DNA of 64,000 bases from Rhodocollybia butyracea (GCA_015501585.1 JADNRY010000031.1:310001-374000); one strand, 5' to 3'; counted from the stretch's first letter, positions 40,723-52,299 are shown. Program-made: numbers and translations. Notes: generated by a model not told the origin, from the letters alone.

Positions 40723-43429
40723 CCGTCATTCGAGCCCGTTCCAACGCATACCAGTAGGGTAACTGGAAATCAGGGTCCTCAAGCTGTGTCAAGTCACAGT
40801 ACACATCTTCGAAGTCCTCAAAGTCAGGATGAATTTCTCCGAAGTAATCTGAATCGCTGATACAGTATTGTCCATCATTAATTTGATAGACAAAGAAGCG
40901 ACCAATATTATCTTTTGTGCGATCCGAGTCTGTTGGGTATGGAGCTGCCATATCCAGTAAGTACATGGCTCGTTGGGCCAGCATGTCACCAATAGAGCCT
41001 GGAGGCAATTGCGATTCATACCCATGGTTGGGGTGATTTAAATGCCTGTACATCCAGGGTGTCCCTGAATATGTTCTATTATCCTCGATTTTCGGGCGCA
41101 TATATGCACCTTCAAGGACAAAATCACATTTAGGCACTGGGTAGGGAGAATAATTGACATATCTCTCATTGTGTTGATTGTCAGTTGACATTGTCTCGCA
41201 GTCAGAGTCGCTAACTGACTGTAGATCGGGCATCGAATCATGGTCCAATTCTTCAAGCTCCGATAGCATATCATTCCAGGAATCGCCGGAAGCTAATTCA
41301 AGGCCTACCATTCCAAGTCCGATTTCAGTGATTTCCTCGGTAGTCTCAGCAAGACTTCTTAATTGCTCGTCAGTTTTGACGGCAACATTAATATGATTGC
41401 TTGCAACTCCGGGAGGTCCGTTATTGGTGGACTTCATCATTTTTCCTTGAGGGCATCGATTGGACATATGTCCTTGCTCGCCGCAACGGAAGCATCGACC
41501 AGATGCGCGATATTCCTCTTTCTCTTTTTCAGAGAGCTCCCGACGTTGGGAATGATTTTTCTTGTTCGGGTAATTATTTCGTGAGCTCTGTCCCGCATTC
41601 TGGGTTGAGCTACTACCCTGGTGGGAGAAATTATTTTTCTTCCCATGGGGAGGAGGTTTCTTTCCCTTCGCCAAGAAGGGCTGATTCAGATTGTTATTGC
41701 TTTTTCCGCTACTGGAACTCATGGTAGATTTGTCCAATTTTTTCTTTGGCGGTTCATCTCCTGGATCAACGTTCTCAATAATTTCAATGAGTTCAGCCGC
41801 ACTGGCAATCTCATTGTAGGACGAGTACTCAGGATTGAGCTTCTCTCTCCAGAGACCTTTCTGGATTTTTCGGTTCAACCCAGACCACAATTTATGTACC
41901 TTTTCACGCTCGTCAATAAGTCCAATGGTGTTGAACAGATCATTGAGTTCGGCAAGGTAATCGCGCACAGATTTATCATTCTGGAAGGTGCGCTTCAATT
42001 TGCGGCGTTGGTCCAGTCGATATGTCAACGGGAAGCAATAATTGTATAGCTCAGTGAAGAACTTTTTGAGTCTCCAATCAAACGGAGAGTCTGCGACGGA
42101 GGTCAGGTAAAACTGATAAGCTTTTCCTTTCAGATATTTGGAGAGTTTTAATACTCGTCGGTTTCTTGGTACATAGCCATCACGAACATAGGCCGTACCT
42201 TCTGTTACAAACTTAATGAAGGCTCGTACATCGACAGATCCATCATATGATTCTGGTGGGTCTGGTTTAAGCAACATTTTTTGTTTCTTTTTAACACTTC
42301 GCCGCTTACGGTGCTTATCACGGCGCCTATCTTCGGAATCGGAAGATTCTGAGCTTGTGTCACTCTCCGAGTCATCGGAGTCTGACTCTGACGAAGAACT
42401 AGAATCGTCACTGGAAGAGCTGGAAGAAGAATCGGATGATCCCCCGGGATTTCCCCGATTGCCATTCTTATGCTTCACGGCTCGTTTCTTGTTTTTGGCC
42501 GGTGTCAGTAATTTTGCCAAGTGGTTGGTAGGAGCTAAAAGTTCGCTCGGGCGCACAACATGCCCAATGCCTTGAACTGGCAGTTTCTTTGAGCTTTTCG
42601 GCCTCCTAGGCCGTTGCTCAACAATATCCCGAATATGGGATTCAACCAGGTCAGTTACTGCTTCTGACCCTGCACGGTGGTTCACCCGTTTCTTGGGTTT
42701 CTTTGCCTTAATTTTAATTTTCTTAGGCTTATCCCCTTCTACTGGGGTATTTTCGGCATCACGGAGTGCTCTAAAATTTTCAAGAGCCTCTCTTTGCTTG
42801 TCAAGATTGACATCGCTATCCGACATATCGGAAATATTGACCGCTCCCCAATTCTTTGGGTCCGGTCCCTTCCCTTTGTCTCGAGAAGGCCCTTCTCCCC
42901 TCGAGGAGACAGACTCATCACTGCTCTGGTCGTTGCCAGCAGCGTTATTCTCAACGACCTTCATGCGTCGCTGGATTGCCTTTCGTTGGGCTTGAGAGAG
43001 CCGCATTTCGGCTTCCTTAATAGTGGCTCCTTGGGCCATGGTCAACGGTACGGGTTTCTTGGCCCGTGCCTGCCGAGCAATTGGTTTAACAATATTCGCA
43101 GGGCGTTCAAAGTTTCTATTGGTAAAACTACTATCCAAGCTTGTGGCTCTACGACGAGAACCATGACGGACAGTAATCCACTCATTTGTATCATCGGCGA
43201 GGTCATTAACCGTGACCTCCGGCGACGATTGCTGAATGCCTTTGACAGCACCAGCCCAATCTCTTTCGGAGTTCGAATGAGATTCCGTTCCTGCCTGGGG
43301 GCTCAGTCCGCGGTTAGCAGTCTGATCATTCCCAGCAGTGACCTCTGGCTTTTGAAATTGCGCAGGGCCGCGTCGAAGGTTGTAGCGACTATTGTCGCGG
43401 TTTTGTTGGGTTGTCGAGTTGTTGGTCAT
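40694..43429 (-). CDS. gypsy-3 Gag
   Basis: A 911-residue open frame. A charged disordered N-terminal 380 residues include Ser/Asp runs (SSSSSSSDDSSSSSESDSDD). A capsid domain follows at about residues 395-560 (PPESYDGSVDVRAFIKFV, NRRVLKLSKYLKGKAYQFYL, SVRDYLAELNDLFNTIG). A CCHC zinc knuckle CFRCGEQGHMSNRC lies near residue 650, then an acidic C-terminus. It overlaps the next frame by 29 bases in +1. It is intact although pol is not. Confidence 0.88.
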   Translation of the reverse strand: MTNNSTTQQNRDNSRYNLRRGPAQFQKPEVTAGNDQTANRGLSPQAGTESHSNSERDWAGAVKGIQQSSPEVTVNDLADDTNEWITVRHGSRRRATSLDSSFTNRNFERPANIVKPIARQARAKKPVPLTMAQGATIKEAEMRLSQAQRKAIQRRMKVVENNAAGNDQSSDESVSSRGEGPSRDKGKGPDPKNWGAVNISDMSDSDVNLDKQREALENFRALRDAENTPVEGDKPKKIKIKAKKPKKRVNHRAGSEAVTDLVESHIRDIVEQRPRRPKSSKKLPVQGIGHVVRPSELLAPTNHLAKLLTPAKNKKRAVKHKNGNRGNPGGSSDSSSSSSSDDSSSSSESDSDDSESDTSSESSDSEDRRRDKHRKRRSVKKKQKMLLKPDPPESYDGSVDVRAFIKFVTEGTAYVRDGYVPRNRRVLKLSKYLKGKAYQFYLTSVADSPFDWRLKKFFTELYNYCFPLTYRLDQRRKLKRTFQNDKSVRDYLAELNDLFNTIGLIDEREKVHKLWSGLNRKIQKGLWREKLNPEYSSYNEIASAAELIEIIENVDPGDEPPKKKLDKSTMSSSSGKSNNNLNQPFLAKGKKPPPHGKKNNFSHQGSSSTQNAGQSSRNNYPNKKNHSQRRELSEKEKEEYRASGRCFRCGEQGHMSNRCPQGKMMKSTNNGPPGVASNHINVAVKTDEQLRSLAETTEEITEIGLGMVGLELASGDSWNDMLSELEELDHDSMPDLQSVSDSDCETMSTDNQHNERYVNYSPYPVPKCDFVLEGAYMRPKIEDNRTYSGTPWMYRHLNHPNHGYESQLPPGSIGDMLAQRAMYLLDMAAPYPTDSDRTKDNIGRFFVYQINDGQYCISDSDYFGEIHPDFEDFEDVYCDLTQLEDPDFQLPYWYALERARMTDGKVRLRDF

Positions 43430-43544
43430 TTTGTTGGTTGTTGATGTCGGTGTCGGTGTCCGCGTTGATCAGACGAGGAGTGTGCCGTCGAAGACAGTTA
43501 AGAGAGTATTAAAGAGTAGAAAGCAGTTGTAGGGGTTCAAAATA

Positions 43545-43830
43545 TGTAACGCTAGAGCGACAAGTCACTGTAGGATCACACGAAGAGTGGGGGATTTTTA
43601 GTAGGTGCTAAAGAACCGGTGTAACTGGGGGAGTTATGATTCTGAGAACCTGTCGTACTTACAGTTAACAGCTAGCTTATATACCTATCCAAAGACTATT
43701 ACTATAAGTAGATACTATTCAAAAGGAAACGAGTAAGTAACGAGCGAGGAGACTATGATAAGATAAGTAAATGATAAGGAAAGTGTAGGCGCCGATGGGC
43801 GCTAGAGTCAAGAATAACCGTTCCGTTACA
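43545..43830 (-). repeat. 5' LTR of gypsy-3
   Basis: This 286-bp segment has perfect complementary ends TGTAACG/CGTTACA and lies about 115 bases upstream of Gag. Its partner LTR is missing, so it is defined by termini and position only. The start resembles the gypsy-2 LTR (TATAACGCCCTTAGGCG against TGTAACGCTAGAGCG). Confidence 0.65.
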
Positions 43831-44468
43831 CTATCTCGGTACTGCCCTGGGACTTATTCCAAGATAGATGAAATCATTATATAATATAGTCGTCCGCAAA
43901 GGCCTGAGGAGATAATGTTGTAAAACAGCGACTGGCGGTCGCTAGGCAGTGTAGAAGATTTTGTAGAGACCATACTTGAATATTTGAATTCCCGGCTCGA
44001 TCCAGACGCGCAAGTACGATCGCCCTAGCTTAAGAGCTGTCGAGATGTCTACAAAACGCGGATCATCGACCTCAGCGGGATGACATTATAAAGAACAAGT
44101 GGTGGAAGCTAGCGGCACCTATTCTTGCCGCAATTCTGCTAAATTCATGTCTCCAACTCACCCGCTCCTACACCTTCTCTTCAGTTTATTTTTCTCCATT
44201 CTGCACTGTGTTTAATATGTTAAGTTGGCAACAAGTTGGGCTTTAGGAGATTCGCAATACTTACTGCCTCATCTTATCTTGCGCTGCATTTGCAAGTTGT
44301 GGATTTGCCGTTTGGCATTGTGGAGAACGAGAGAACGAGCCTAAACGAATCACCCTAATTCAAATACGAAGAGTCGTACGACGACTGAAGGAAGCTTTGC
44401 TTGGCCAGTCACCCAACTCATATAGTACAGCTTGCTGGTCAACCTGTACTTTGAATATTGTTTGAAAA
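43831..44468. repeat. Segmental duplication, upstream part (copy 1)
   Basis: From about 43860 this resembles 49000-49690, with shared landmarks such as 'atgtctacaaaacg', 'ggatcatcgacct' and 'gcgggatgacatta' in the same order. It holds the upstream region of the first copy of the secreted-protein gene. No other gene is seen. Confidence 0.75.
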
Positions 44469-44588
44469 ATGTGCTCTGCCCCTGTTTTCTTTTCACTCAT
44501 AGCTAGCTTGATACTTGCTGCCACATGCCGTCTCCCCATGGATCAACACCATCTAATACCACAGCGTAAAAAGGGATGGCCGCCGAAT
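44469..44588 (+). pseudogene. Secreted-protein family copy 1, first exon only
   Basis: It encodes a 40-residue first exon starting with a signal peptide (MCSAPVFFSLIASLILAATC) and ends in phase 0 at GTAAGT (44589). This is the same exon structure as the intact copy at 45792. Homology ends about 50 bases into the intron, so the rest of the gene is lost. Confidence 0.65.
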
Positions 44589-44659
44589 GTAAGTGTTTGC
44601 TACTGGGTTATGACCCTCAAGTGCCAAACCATTCCAATAAGGTCAGAGCACTACTTTCT

Positions 44660-45070
44660 GCAGCTCGGTATCTAAAAGCACTGGCGGCGTGGATCGCTGG
44701 GACTGCAGTGGTGGAGTTTGACGCGAGGGATGTCGATGAGATCTGAAGTAGTGCGAGGAAAGTCGTGTGCCGACTGGGATAGAAGGATAAGAATGATTGT
44801 CTTTACAATAGGGAAGAAAGAACGTATGCATACTTGGATAAAGTGGGATCGGGGTTAGGTGAGAGATGTCTGGTGGGTGAAGCAGAGTTCCAAAGAGTCA
44901 GTGCGCTAGGATCTAAGGAATGTCCGATACATCGAAGAAAGACAAACAGAGAGTAAGTTACTGTTACAGGATCCAAAAAGACAAAAAGATGCTCACCTGC
45001 ATCCTCAGTCACCGCCAAACGTGTCTTCTACTGCGATTCTGGTCTTTGGTTTTGTTTTCTGTTTCAGTTT
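44660..45070. repeat. Duplicated block shared with 48500-48990
   Basis: 'tggatcgctgggactgc' and 'agtagtgcgaggaaa' occur in the same order in both blocks, followed by related A-rich and 'gttttctgtttcag'-like sequence. No coding sequence is convincing. The block marks the second component of the local segmental duplication. Confidence 0.6.
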
Positions 45071-45682
45071 GTGATTTTGAAATTTTCCGGGCCAGTTAAG
45101 TACTATGCTTGTGAACTGCATTTTCAACTTTCGCAGACCAGCCGTTTGGCGGCCATCCTCAAACCCCCAAGCCCCAATCAAACCCCCAACCCTTCTGACT
45201 TATCGCCTGCGGCTGACCATCTTGAAAGTTATACTTCACTCACGGTGCACTTGCTTTCACTTGCTGGCTTGCTGTTTGCACCGGTTGTGATCACATCAAA
45301 GATGCGGGTAGTATCGCATCAACGTCAGGGTGAACGAAGGGGAATGGGTTGGAACAGGAGACCAGCATCGTCTCGCAGCAGTCTCGGGATGTAGTAGTCT
45401 GTGAGCTACTAACATGGACCGCGGAGTGATTTGGTTGCGCAACCAGGAGGGAACGAGCCTTAACAAACATCTCAGCAGAATCCCCCCAATACTTAATCAA
45501 TTTCGAACACAAACTGGCAATGACACCCCTGTATTTGGCGCGATACATGTGGCTGGGGCCCCGGAGGGCCCCGGCAGTTCCTAAATGGGACCACGTCGGT
45601 TAAACTACCACTACCACTACCCCGGGCCTTGACCTCCCTTGATCACCAAACGATGACCAATGATCGACTTGCGGCTCTTAAG
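45071..45682. other. No gene seen
   Basis: Open frames on both strands are short and without motifs. The last part (from about 45600) begins the duplicated unit that carries the second secreted-protein gene. Confidence 0.5.
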
Positions 45683-45690
45683 TATAAAAA
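45683..45690 (+). promoter_or_regulatory. TATA box of secreted-protein gene copy 2
   Basis: GTATAAAAAGCAACTTGTGG lies about 100 bases upstream of the ATG. The same TATAAAAAGCA(C/A)AACTTGTGG string is conserved upstream of copy 3 at 49598. Confidence 0.65.
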
Positions 45691-45791
45691 GCAACTTGTG
45701 GATGGAAATGATCCAATCCTGCTGGTCCAGGCTCCCACTCATACACAGCTTGCTGGTCAACCTGTGATATCGCTCGATACAATCATCAAAA

Positions 45792-46849
45792 ATGCACTCC
45801 GCTGGTCTTCTCTTTTTGCTCATAGCTAGCTCGATACTTGCTGCCCCTCTGCCCAAGGATCCGAGTCGAGATCATTATGAAATAGCACCAGGTGCACTAG
45901 GGGAACCTGGGAACGTGAGTGTTGCTACAGGTTGCTACTGGGTAATTGTACTTACTGTATACCTAAGGCGTTCCCCTACGCCACTGTGGAGTTCATTGGC
46001 AAAACAGGTGAACACTTGGACCCCATTATGGGGGCAAGCACGAACTTGAAGAAAGTGTTCACCCAAAAGCTCACTGAAGTACTCAACTTGAATCCAGGTG
46101 CTTTGTCTCGCAAGATACTGTACCCCAATACATACACAGAATCACGGAATTTTTTCACAATCTCCGGGCCGTTGCTACCGCTGTGTGTTCCAGATTGCTT
46201 TGGGTGGATAACAAGGGGTGGGCAGGGTGAGTAGTTGCTTCCTAATCTAGTTTTCCTTGGGTTCCTCACATGTGCTTTGCTTTTGCTGGTGAAAGACAAA
46301 AGAGACACACTGCATATGGGCATTAGGATAGGTTCACCAACATCAATTACGATAGATGGGCCCGAAGCGCACGCGATTATAGGCAAGCCTAAATCAGAGC
46401 TACTCGGGCGAACAGAATGGGAGCGCCTTGATAATCGGGCTATCGCGATCTTTATGAAACCAGAGCAGCAGGAGGGCGCTGTCCACCAGCAGCAGCCGGG
46501 GGCCATGTATATGACCCGCAGCTGGGGTCCTCTGTCCATAACCAGCACCAGGGAGTTCCTGCCCAACCACCAGGACACCAGGCTGTCCAACTGCCCCCTG
46601 TCGGTCACCTGCTGGGGCTCTCTGTCCACCAGCACCAGGGAGTTCCTGCTAAACCACCGGGACACCAGGCTGTCGGTCACCTGCTGGGGACCGCTGGCCA
46701 CAACCAGTACCAGGAAGTTCCTGCCCACCCACCGCAGAAGAAATCCCCTGTCCCAGATTCGATGTCGTTTCGTACGATCCTCCATCCCAATCCTCCCACA
46801 CATTAGCCTCCGGGTAGTGGCTCAGCTTAGGGTGGACATAGGCCCTTAG
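45792..46849 (+). CDS. Predicted secreted protein, unknown family, three exons (copy 2, most intact)
   Basis: Exons 45792-45914, 45968-46226 and 46296-46849 join in frame (introns phase 0 and phase 1; GTGAGT donors, TAAG and AAAG acceptors) to give about 311 residues. Residues 1-19 are a signal peptide (MHSAGLLFLLIASSILAAP). The middle part has an FPYATVEFIGKTGEHLDPI region and a MGIRIGSP segment shared with copy 3. The last about 110 residues are repeats of STREFLPNHQDTRLS type. In another frame the same bases read Gln/His/Pro-rich, like copy 3, so a frameshift in the tail is likely. I do not recognise the family. It may be a lineage-specific secreted protein. Confidence 0.65.
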
Positions 46850-48500
46850 CCTGATCAAAATGTATTGCTTTTGTTGACGTAGTTCGCGTGCTCGTTTCTG
46901 ATAATTGTATTTGTTGCTTGTTTCATCGGCCAAACCACTAGGTTCTTATAACAACGACGTTAAGTATGCACCTAATAGCTCAAAAACTCAAATAATCAAC
47001 GCTGCTCCTGAATGAATTTAGCGAAAAAACCAGATGTTTCAGCAAGTATACACAAGGATAGCTAGCTTTGATTCTTCGATTTGCAGGGCAAACGGTGTAA
47101 ACAGTAGTCCAGTACTGGGTACTTGGGTATTCGAGTCTAGGTGCTACCTCCGCCGTCGCTTCATCCTCCTCCCTATTCGAAACATATCCCATCCTTCTCC
47201 CGTCCTGCTCCTTGTCCGTCCTGCTCCTTGTTCCGTCCTGCTCGTTGTCTCCCATATCTTCGCCTCTTTGCTAGGCCATTTCGAATCATTTTCGTTCGGT
47301 CGACGCGCCGAGTGGAACAGACACCATTGATGGAGCCAGAATATGTGAGTATGTATAGGTATATATAGGTATGTACGTACGTATCATATCTTGCATACTG
47401 GTGGGCGGCTCATCAAGTAGAAACGATCTCAAAGCAAACAACATCTGCTTTTGCTTTCCCGTTCCCTTCCCCATACCGATCAATCCCAATCCTCCTTCTC
47501 CGTCTAACGGTTCGCTAATCTCAGCTCCACCTACTCCACCTAATACCACTCTCATTCGATGTACTAGGAACTGGCGCCATGGCCGCAGGAAGACCTCCAC
47601 CTCCTATATCTTGTATCCTGGCTGGCGGCTCATCATGTAGAAATGATCTAAGAGAAAACGACATTTGCTTTTGCTTTCCCGTTCCCTTCCGCATATCGTT
47701 CAAACCCAACTCTCCTTCTCCGTCTAATAGTTCACCAATCTCGGCTCCACCTAACACCACCCCGATGCACTAGGAACTGGCGCCGTGGCGAGACTTCCGC
47801 CTCCTATACACGTCCCCATCCCCGTCCTGGCTGAAGTGGAGGGCGAACTCCATATCGATCTCCACTCAAACGAAGGATATTCCTTAAAGAAACATTCCTT
47901 TAACCTGTACCATCTTATCGACACCGGGAAACCTGAAAATACCGTCGCGTTCAATTTTGGTGGAGGAGCTTGGAAGTGATTTGGTTTCGCCGATGCAGCA
48001 GGGACAGAGAATGGGCGTAAATGAGCCGGTGAGCATATCAATTTTGAAGTCGGTGTTGGTGTCGACGATGATGTATTGATGAGTCGAGCATTGGGCGCTA
48101 TATAGAAAGATAACGTAGGAATAAAGTAGAGGCATGGAGGAATAAAAGGCCAGAAAAACGGTCCAGCATTAATATTGAAATTGAGCACGCGTCCGGAGGT
48201 GATAGCGGCGTAGGAACCGGTAGACGACGAACGCTACGAAAATGCACGGACGCGCTGCTAGAAAGAAAATAATCAGAATGTGCAAAAAAATAGGCAAGGA
48301 AACACACCTCGACCTTATGTAAAAGCTTAAACCCCTTGCGTTCCCTGAGCAGCTCCAAGTTTTTCCTGTCCTCCTAGTCCTCAAGCAAATCCAAAGCATT
48401 GACCATAGGCTCCAAATCATCTCTTGTCCTTCGACTCTTCGCCATATCCGACATAGTTTTCCTAACCTGATCCGGCACATCCTGAACGATCGCAATAGGA
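46850..48500. repeat. Region with internal tandem duplication, no firm gene
   Basis: About 47010-47340 resembles 51000-51240, the downstream part of the duplicated unit. A block at about 47385-47570 is repeated at about 47615-47765. Both read a related plus-frame peptide (GGSSSRNDLKANNICFCFPVP and GGSSCRNDLRENDICFCFPVP) with AG before and Pro/Ser-rich sequence after. These could be duplicated exons of an unrecognised gene, but starts and splice sites are not convincing. Confidence 0.5.
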
Positions 48501-49597
48501 TCTCGGTATCCACGAGCAGCGGCTTGGATCGCTGGGACTGCGGCAGAGCTCTAGAGTTTAGAGTGAGGGATGACAGTAGTGCGAGGAAACCTGTGTGACT
48601 ACTGAAACAGAAGGTAAGGAATAACGGCGATAAGGATAGTAATAAGGATGATTGTTTTTTTTTGGAATACGGAAGAAAAAAAAAAAAAGAACGTTCTTGG
48701 TGAGGGACGCCTTGTGGGCGGAGCAGAGGTCCCGAAAGTTCTGGGAGTCAGTGTGTTAGAGGTCACCGGTCACCAGTCAGATTTCCAGATACAATCGATA
48801 CAATCGAAAGAAAAAGAGCAGGAAAGAGCGAGTTAGCGTAAACAGAATCCAGAAAAACGAAAAAAGAAATACGGCGTAGCGTAAACAAAAACTCAAAAGA
48901 CGAAAAGATACTCATCCACATTGCCAGTCAAAACTTCACCAAACGCTTGCCTTCTCCTACTCTGGTTCCGGTTCGTTCCGCCATGGGTCCTGGCCCAAGA
49001 TGGAATAATGATTTACATAGTCGTTGGCAAAGACCTGGGGAGATAATGCTGTAGACCATTGACTGCGAACTTCACCAAGTGGATTCTTCCCGGCTTGGTC
49101 AAGACGCGCAAGTAAGATCGCCCTAACTCAAGAGCCATCGAAATGTCTACAAAACGTGGATCATCGACCTTAGCGGGATGACATTAAGTATAAAGAACAA
49201 GCGGTAAAGAACAAGTGGTGGAACGTAACAGGATTGGATAAGCGCCATTTTTCTAAGATACGATAACGGCTTTATCTGTGGATAAGATAAGCATGCGGTT
49301 ACCGCCGAGCCGCTGTGCAATCAACAGTGGCCTATCTTGCATGCACCTATCGCAACCTCTCACTACTTCAATTCTGCTAGCTTGCAGTACACTCGCAAGT
49401 TGCGGGTTTGCCATTTGGAGTCTGGGAGAACACGGACAAGCTAACGAAGACTCGAAGACTCCAGTGGTAAAGCAGCTCCATTTCAAATATAAACTGGTAA
49501 GTAGCGAGTCGCGACGACCGAAACCCCGGTCCTTGACCTCCCTTGATGTATGGTTGTTCATATTACGAATGAATCATGATCATCTATCTGTGGCCCG
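48501..49597. repeat. Segmental duplication blocks preceding copy 3
   Basis: 48501-48990 matches 44660-45070, and 49000-49690 matches 43860-44468. The blocks occur in the opposite relative order to the first occurrence, which fits a tandem duplication of one unit. A/T homopolymers lie at 48650-48685. No gene is seen. Confidence 0.65.
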
Positions 49598-49692
49598 TAT
49601 AAAAAGCACAACTTGTGGAGGGAAATGATTGCTCTGCCGGTTCATATAGTACAGCTTGCTGGTCAACTTGTACTTTTAATATTGTTCGAAAA

Positions 49693-50875
49693 ATGCGCTC
49701 TGCTCTTCTTCTCTTTTCACTCATAGCGAGCTTGATACTTGCTGCATGCCTCTCCCCATGAATCAAAGTCATCTAATACCACGGGGTAAAATAGGACGAC
49801 CGCGGAATGTAAGTGTTTGCTGCTGGGTAATCGTAACAGTACTTGAAGCTAATACTCCATCTTTCCAGCCACGTATCACTGTGACGTTCATTTGTGGCAA
49901 AACTGGCCAAGCTTTGGGACGGGCCCCCTAAAAGTGTGGAGGCGTTGAAGGCGGAGAGATTGGTCACCCAGGCGCTCTCTAAAGCACTCAAAGTGGACAC
50001 TTTGGTTAACAGGATATCCTTCGTGAATTCATACAGCGTGCCATCAGGGAGCAAAGAAGAGCAGCTGGGATATATCACAGTCTCCGGGGGCTGCTACAGT
50101 CGCAATGCCCTAATCCTAATCCAGATGGCCCTGATTCGCAGATTAGATGCTTTGGGTGGGTACAAAGTGAGTGCTTGCTCCCAAATCTGCAACACGTACT
50201 TTACTTTTGCTAGTTCTAGGTACTGAGGATCAGCTTATGCTGTATATGGGCATTAGGAGAGGCCTCCTAGGTCCAATTCTGACGGATGAGCTTGAAGTGA
50301 TTATGGGCAAACCTGTGTCGGCGCCACTGCAAACGGAATGGAAGGTCTTTGATAGGCAGTTTATCTCATACTTTATGGTACCACGATCCGGGCCATTGAT
50401 GCAAAGTGCTGGTGGACAGGGGTCCCCTGCTGACCACCAACAGGGTGATCCTGTCCACCAGCACCAGCAGGGGACCCATATCCACCAACAGCAGCAGCAG
50501 GGGGCTCCCCATGTCCTCCAGCAACAGGTGGCCCATGCGGCCCAGGTCCCAGGTCGGATGTCCATTGGTGCCATACTCCATCCTTCAACCGTCCCGCCCC
50601 CAGCCCAAATGCTCAATCCATCACCTCCGCCCTGCGCCGAAATACCCACGATGCATCAGTTTCGCCCTCAACTGGGAAGGAACCTCACCTCAGCTTCATA
50701 CTCAATCCGAGCCCCCCCACTGGTCACCCAGGTTGATCAGAATGCATTGCCTTTGTTGACGTTGTTCGCGCGCTCGTTTCTGATAAATGTATTTGCCGAT
50801 TGCTCCTTTGACCCCAGTGCACTGAAGAAGGTCAGCAAGGTCTTTGCCGTTGACCACACCTGTAAGTTCTTATGA
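49693..50875 (+). pseudogene. Secreted-protein family copy 3, frameshifted
   Basis: Exon 1 (49693-49808) is 116 bases against 120 in copy 1, so the signal peptide (MRSALLLFSLIASLILAA) runs into an early stop. Intron 1 is 49809-49868. Exon 2 shows another shift (stop after GKTGQALGRAP), then continues as RISFVNSYSVPSGSKEEQLG. Intron 2 is about 50167-50219. Exon 3 is open to 50875 (LMLYMGIRRG ... EVIMGKPVSAPLQTEWKVFD) with a Gln/His-rich repeat (HIHQQQQQGAPHVLQQQ). Domain order matches copy 2. TATA at 49598-49605. Confidence 0.65.
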
Positions 50876-51729
50876 TTAGAGAAAATTTGGGCTTGAAGTG
50901 TCTGCAATACAAATAATCAAGGTTTCGATGTATCAACCCTGCTCCCGAACAAAAATCATTGAAAAGCCAATGCTTTCTGTGAGTATGCTCAAAGATGCTA
51001 GCCTGAGCTTTCGATTCAACCGCAGGGCAAGCTGGTGAAAACAGTAGCCCCGTACTCATTACTCGGGGGTCCTGGCAGCTGTTACCTTTGCTGTCACTGC
51101 TTCCTCTTCCCTATTTATGCTGCGTCTTTGTCGAGTCCCGCGTCTTTCCCCCTTTGCTGCCTGAGGCCTCAAGCAAGACCATTTCAAATGATTTTTTCCA
51201 TCAGTCAAGGCACCGAAAGAAACCTTCAAGTGGGTTTTGTTCATGAGATGACCATCGAAGAAGGGAAGCTAACGAAAGGCTAAAGCCTTGCAAATAGGGC
51301 CGGTGCGTTTTGAGGATAGACACACAAGCGATTATGAAATGAAGCGTACTTACCGGTATGTTACCAGTACTCTCAGGTATGATTAATTATTAATGATCAT
51401 AGACTTCCTGTTTAACTCAAGATACCTAAATACCCTCAAAAGCGAGCTCAGCCGCCGAGCAGTGCCGACGGTTGAGTTTTGAAAAGCTCTTAGCCTTGAT
51501 AGTCTTGATGCACGCAAGCGACCCAGCGACCCAGGGCCCTCCTTACAGCCTACTTAACTGCACTCCCCTTCAATCTAGATTCGGTATTCACGATTCAGGA
51601 GGTTATACGGATAGGCAGCGAACACACACAAGTCTCGACACAGCTATGATGATTGAATAACTAGTTACATTACTACACCTCAATGTCAGAGTGAAGTTCA
51701 AAGAAGTCATTTTAGGGTCCTTAGTACTT
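50876..51729. other. Downstream part of duplicated unit, then unclassified sequence
   Basis: 50990-51240 resembles 47010-47340 ('cagggcaa', 'aacagtag', 'cttcctcttccctat'). From 51290 to 51729 I see no gene or repeat. Confidence 0.5.
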
Positions 51730-52299
51730 ACAGTTGGATTGCCGTTGAAGGTGGTGGGTGGAGAACATACTTAAAGGGTGGACCCTGCCTAAAATCAAAT
51801 CAGGCTGGCACTGACTTCCGGGGCAGAAGCTCCTCCTCTTCCAACTTCTGTGCACTTACCAACTTTCTAAGTGCACGGTAGTATGTTAAGGCAAGGTTAC
51901 CCATAGCAGTCAGTGTATCAGGGTGGTGCTCCCCACTGACTTTTTTGTGAAGGACAACATCAGGAAAAGTCTAAAATACTTAAGTTGACTTAGGTTGACT
52001 TGAGTACTTATCACAACTTCAGGTTGACTTGAGTTAACTTGAGTAAATATGCCTACTTCAGGTTGGCTTGAGTAACCTGAGCTGACTTAAGTATAAGGCC
52101 AATTCAAGTACCAACTTCAGGTTGACTTGAGTTAGCCTGAGTTAACTTAAACACATATGCAAACTTCAGGTTGACTTCAGGTTGACTTAAGTTAACCTGA
52201 GTTGGCTTGAGTATAAGGCCTACTCAAGCCCCAACTTTGAGTTGACTCAAGTCAGCCTGAGTTGACCTGGGAATATATGTCAACCTCAGGTTAAATTTG

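Larger units (their letters stand above)
38909..43830 (-). mobile_element. Ty3/gypsy element, 3' truncated (gypsy-3)
   Basis: On the minus strand this has an LTR (43545-43830), Gag, protease and the first part of RT. It ends inside the RT connection region at the gypsy-2 boundary. Integrase and the 3' LTR are missing. It is related to gypsy-2 (shared GDCNAPAT and INHSIPLIDE-type motifs, LTR ends TGTAACG/CGTTACA). It lacks the dense hairpins of gypsy-2. Confidence 0.88.

Noticed and set aside
42677..43444. 255-codon plus-strand ORF opposite gypsy-3 Gag
   Set aside because: It mirrors the low-complexity charged Gag N-terminus on the other strand. The minus-strand frame is the one with a capsid domain and zinc knuckle.
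45976..46803. 275-codon minus-strand ORF opposite secreted-protein copy 2
   Set aside because: The plus strand has signal peptide, conserved splice sites and paralogues. The minus frame only reflects repeats in exon 3.
47371..47773. Two related plus-strand peptides as a tandem two-exon gene
   Set aside because: The duplication is real, but I could not find a consistent start and splice junctions joining the two copies, so it is reported only as a repeat.
50230..50649. Trp/Gly/Cys-rich minus-strand ORF (139 codons)
   Set aside because: It is the antisense of the Gln/His-rich repeat of copy 3 (CAG/CAC repeats read as CTG/GTG).
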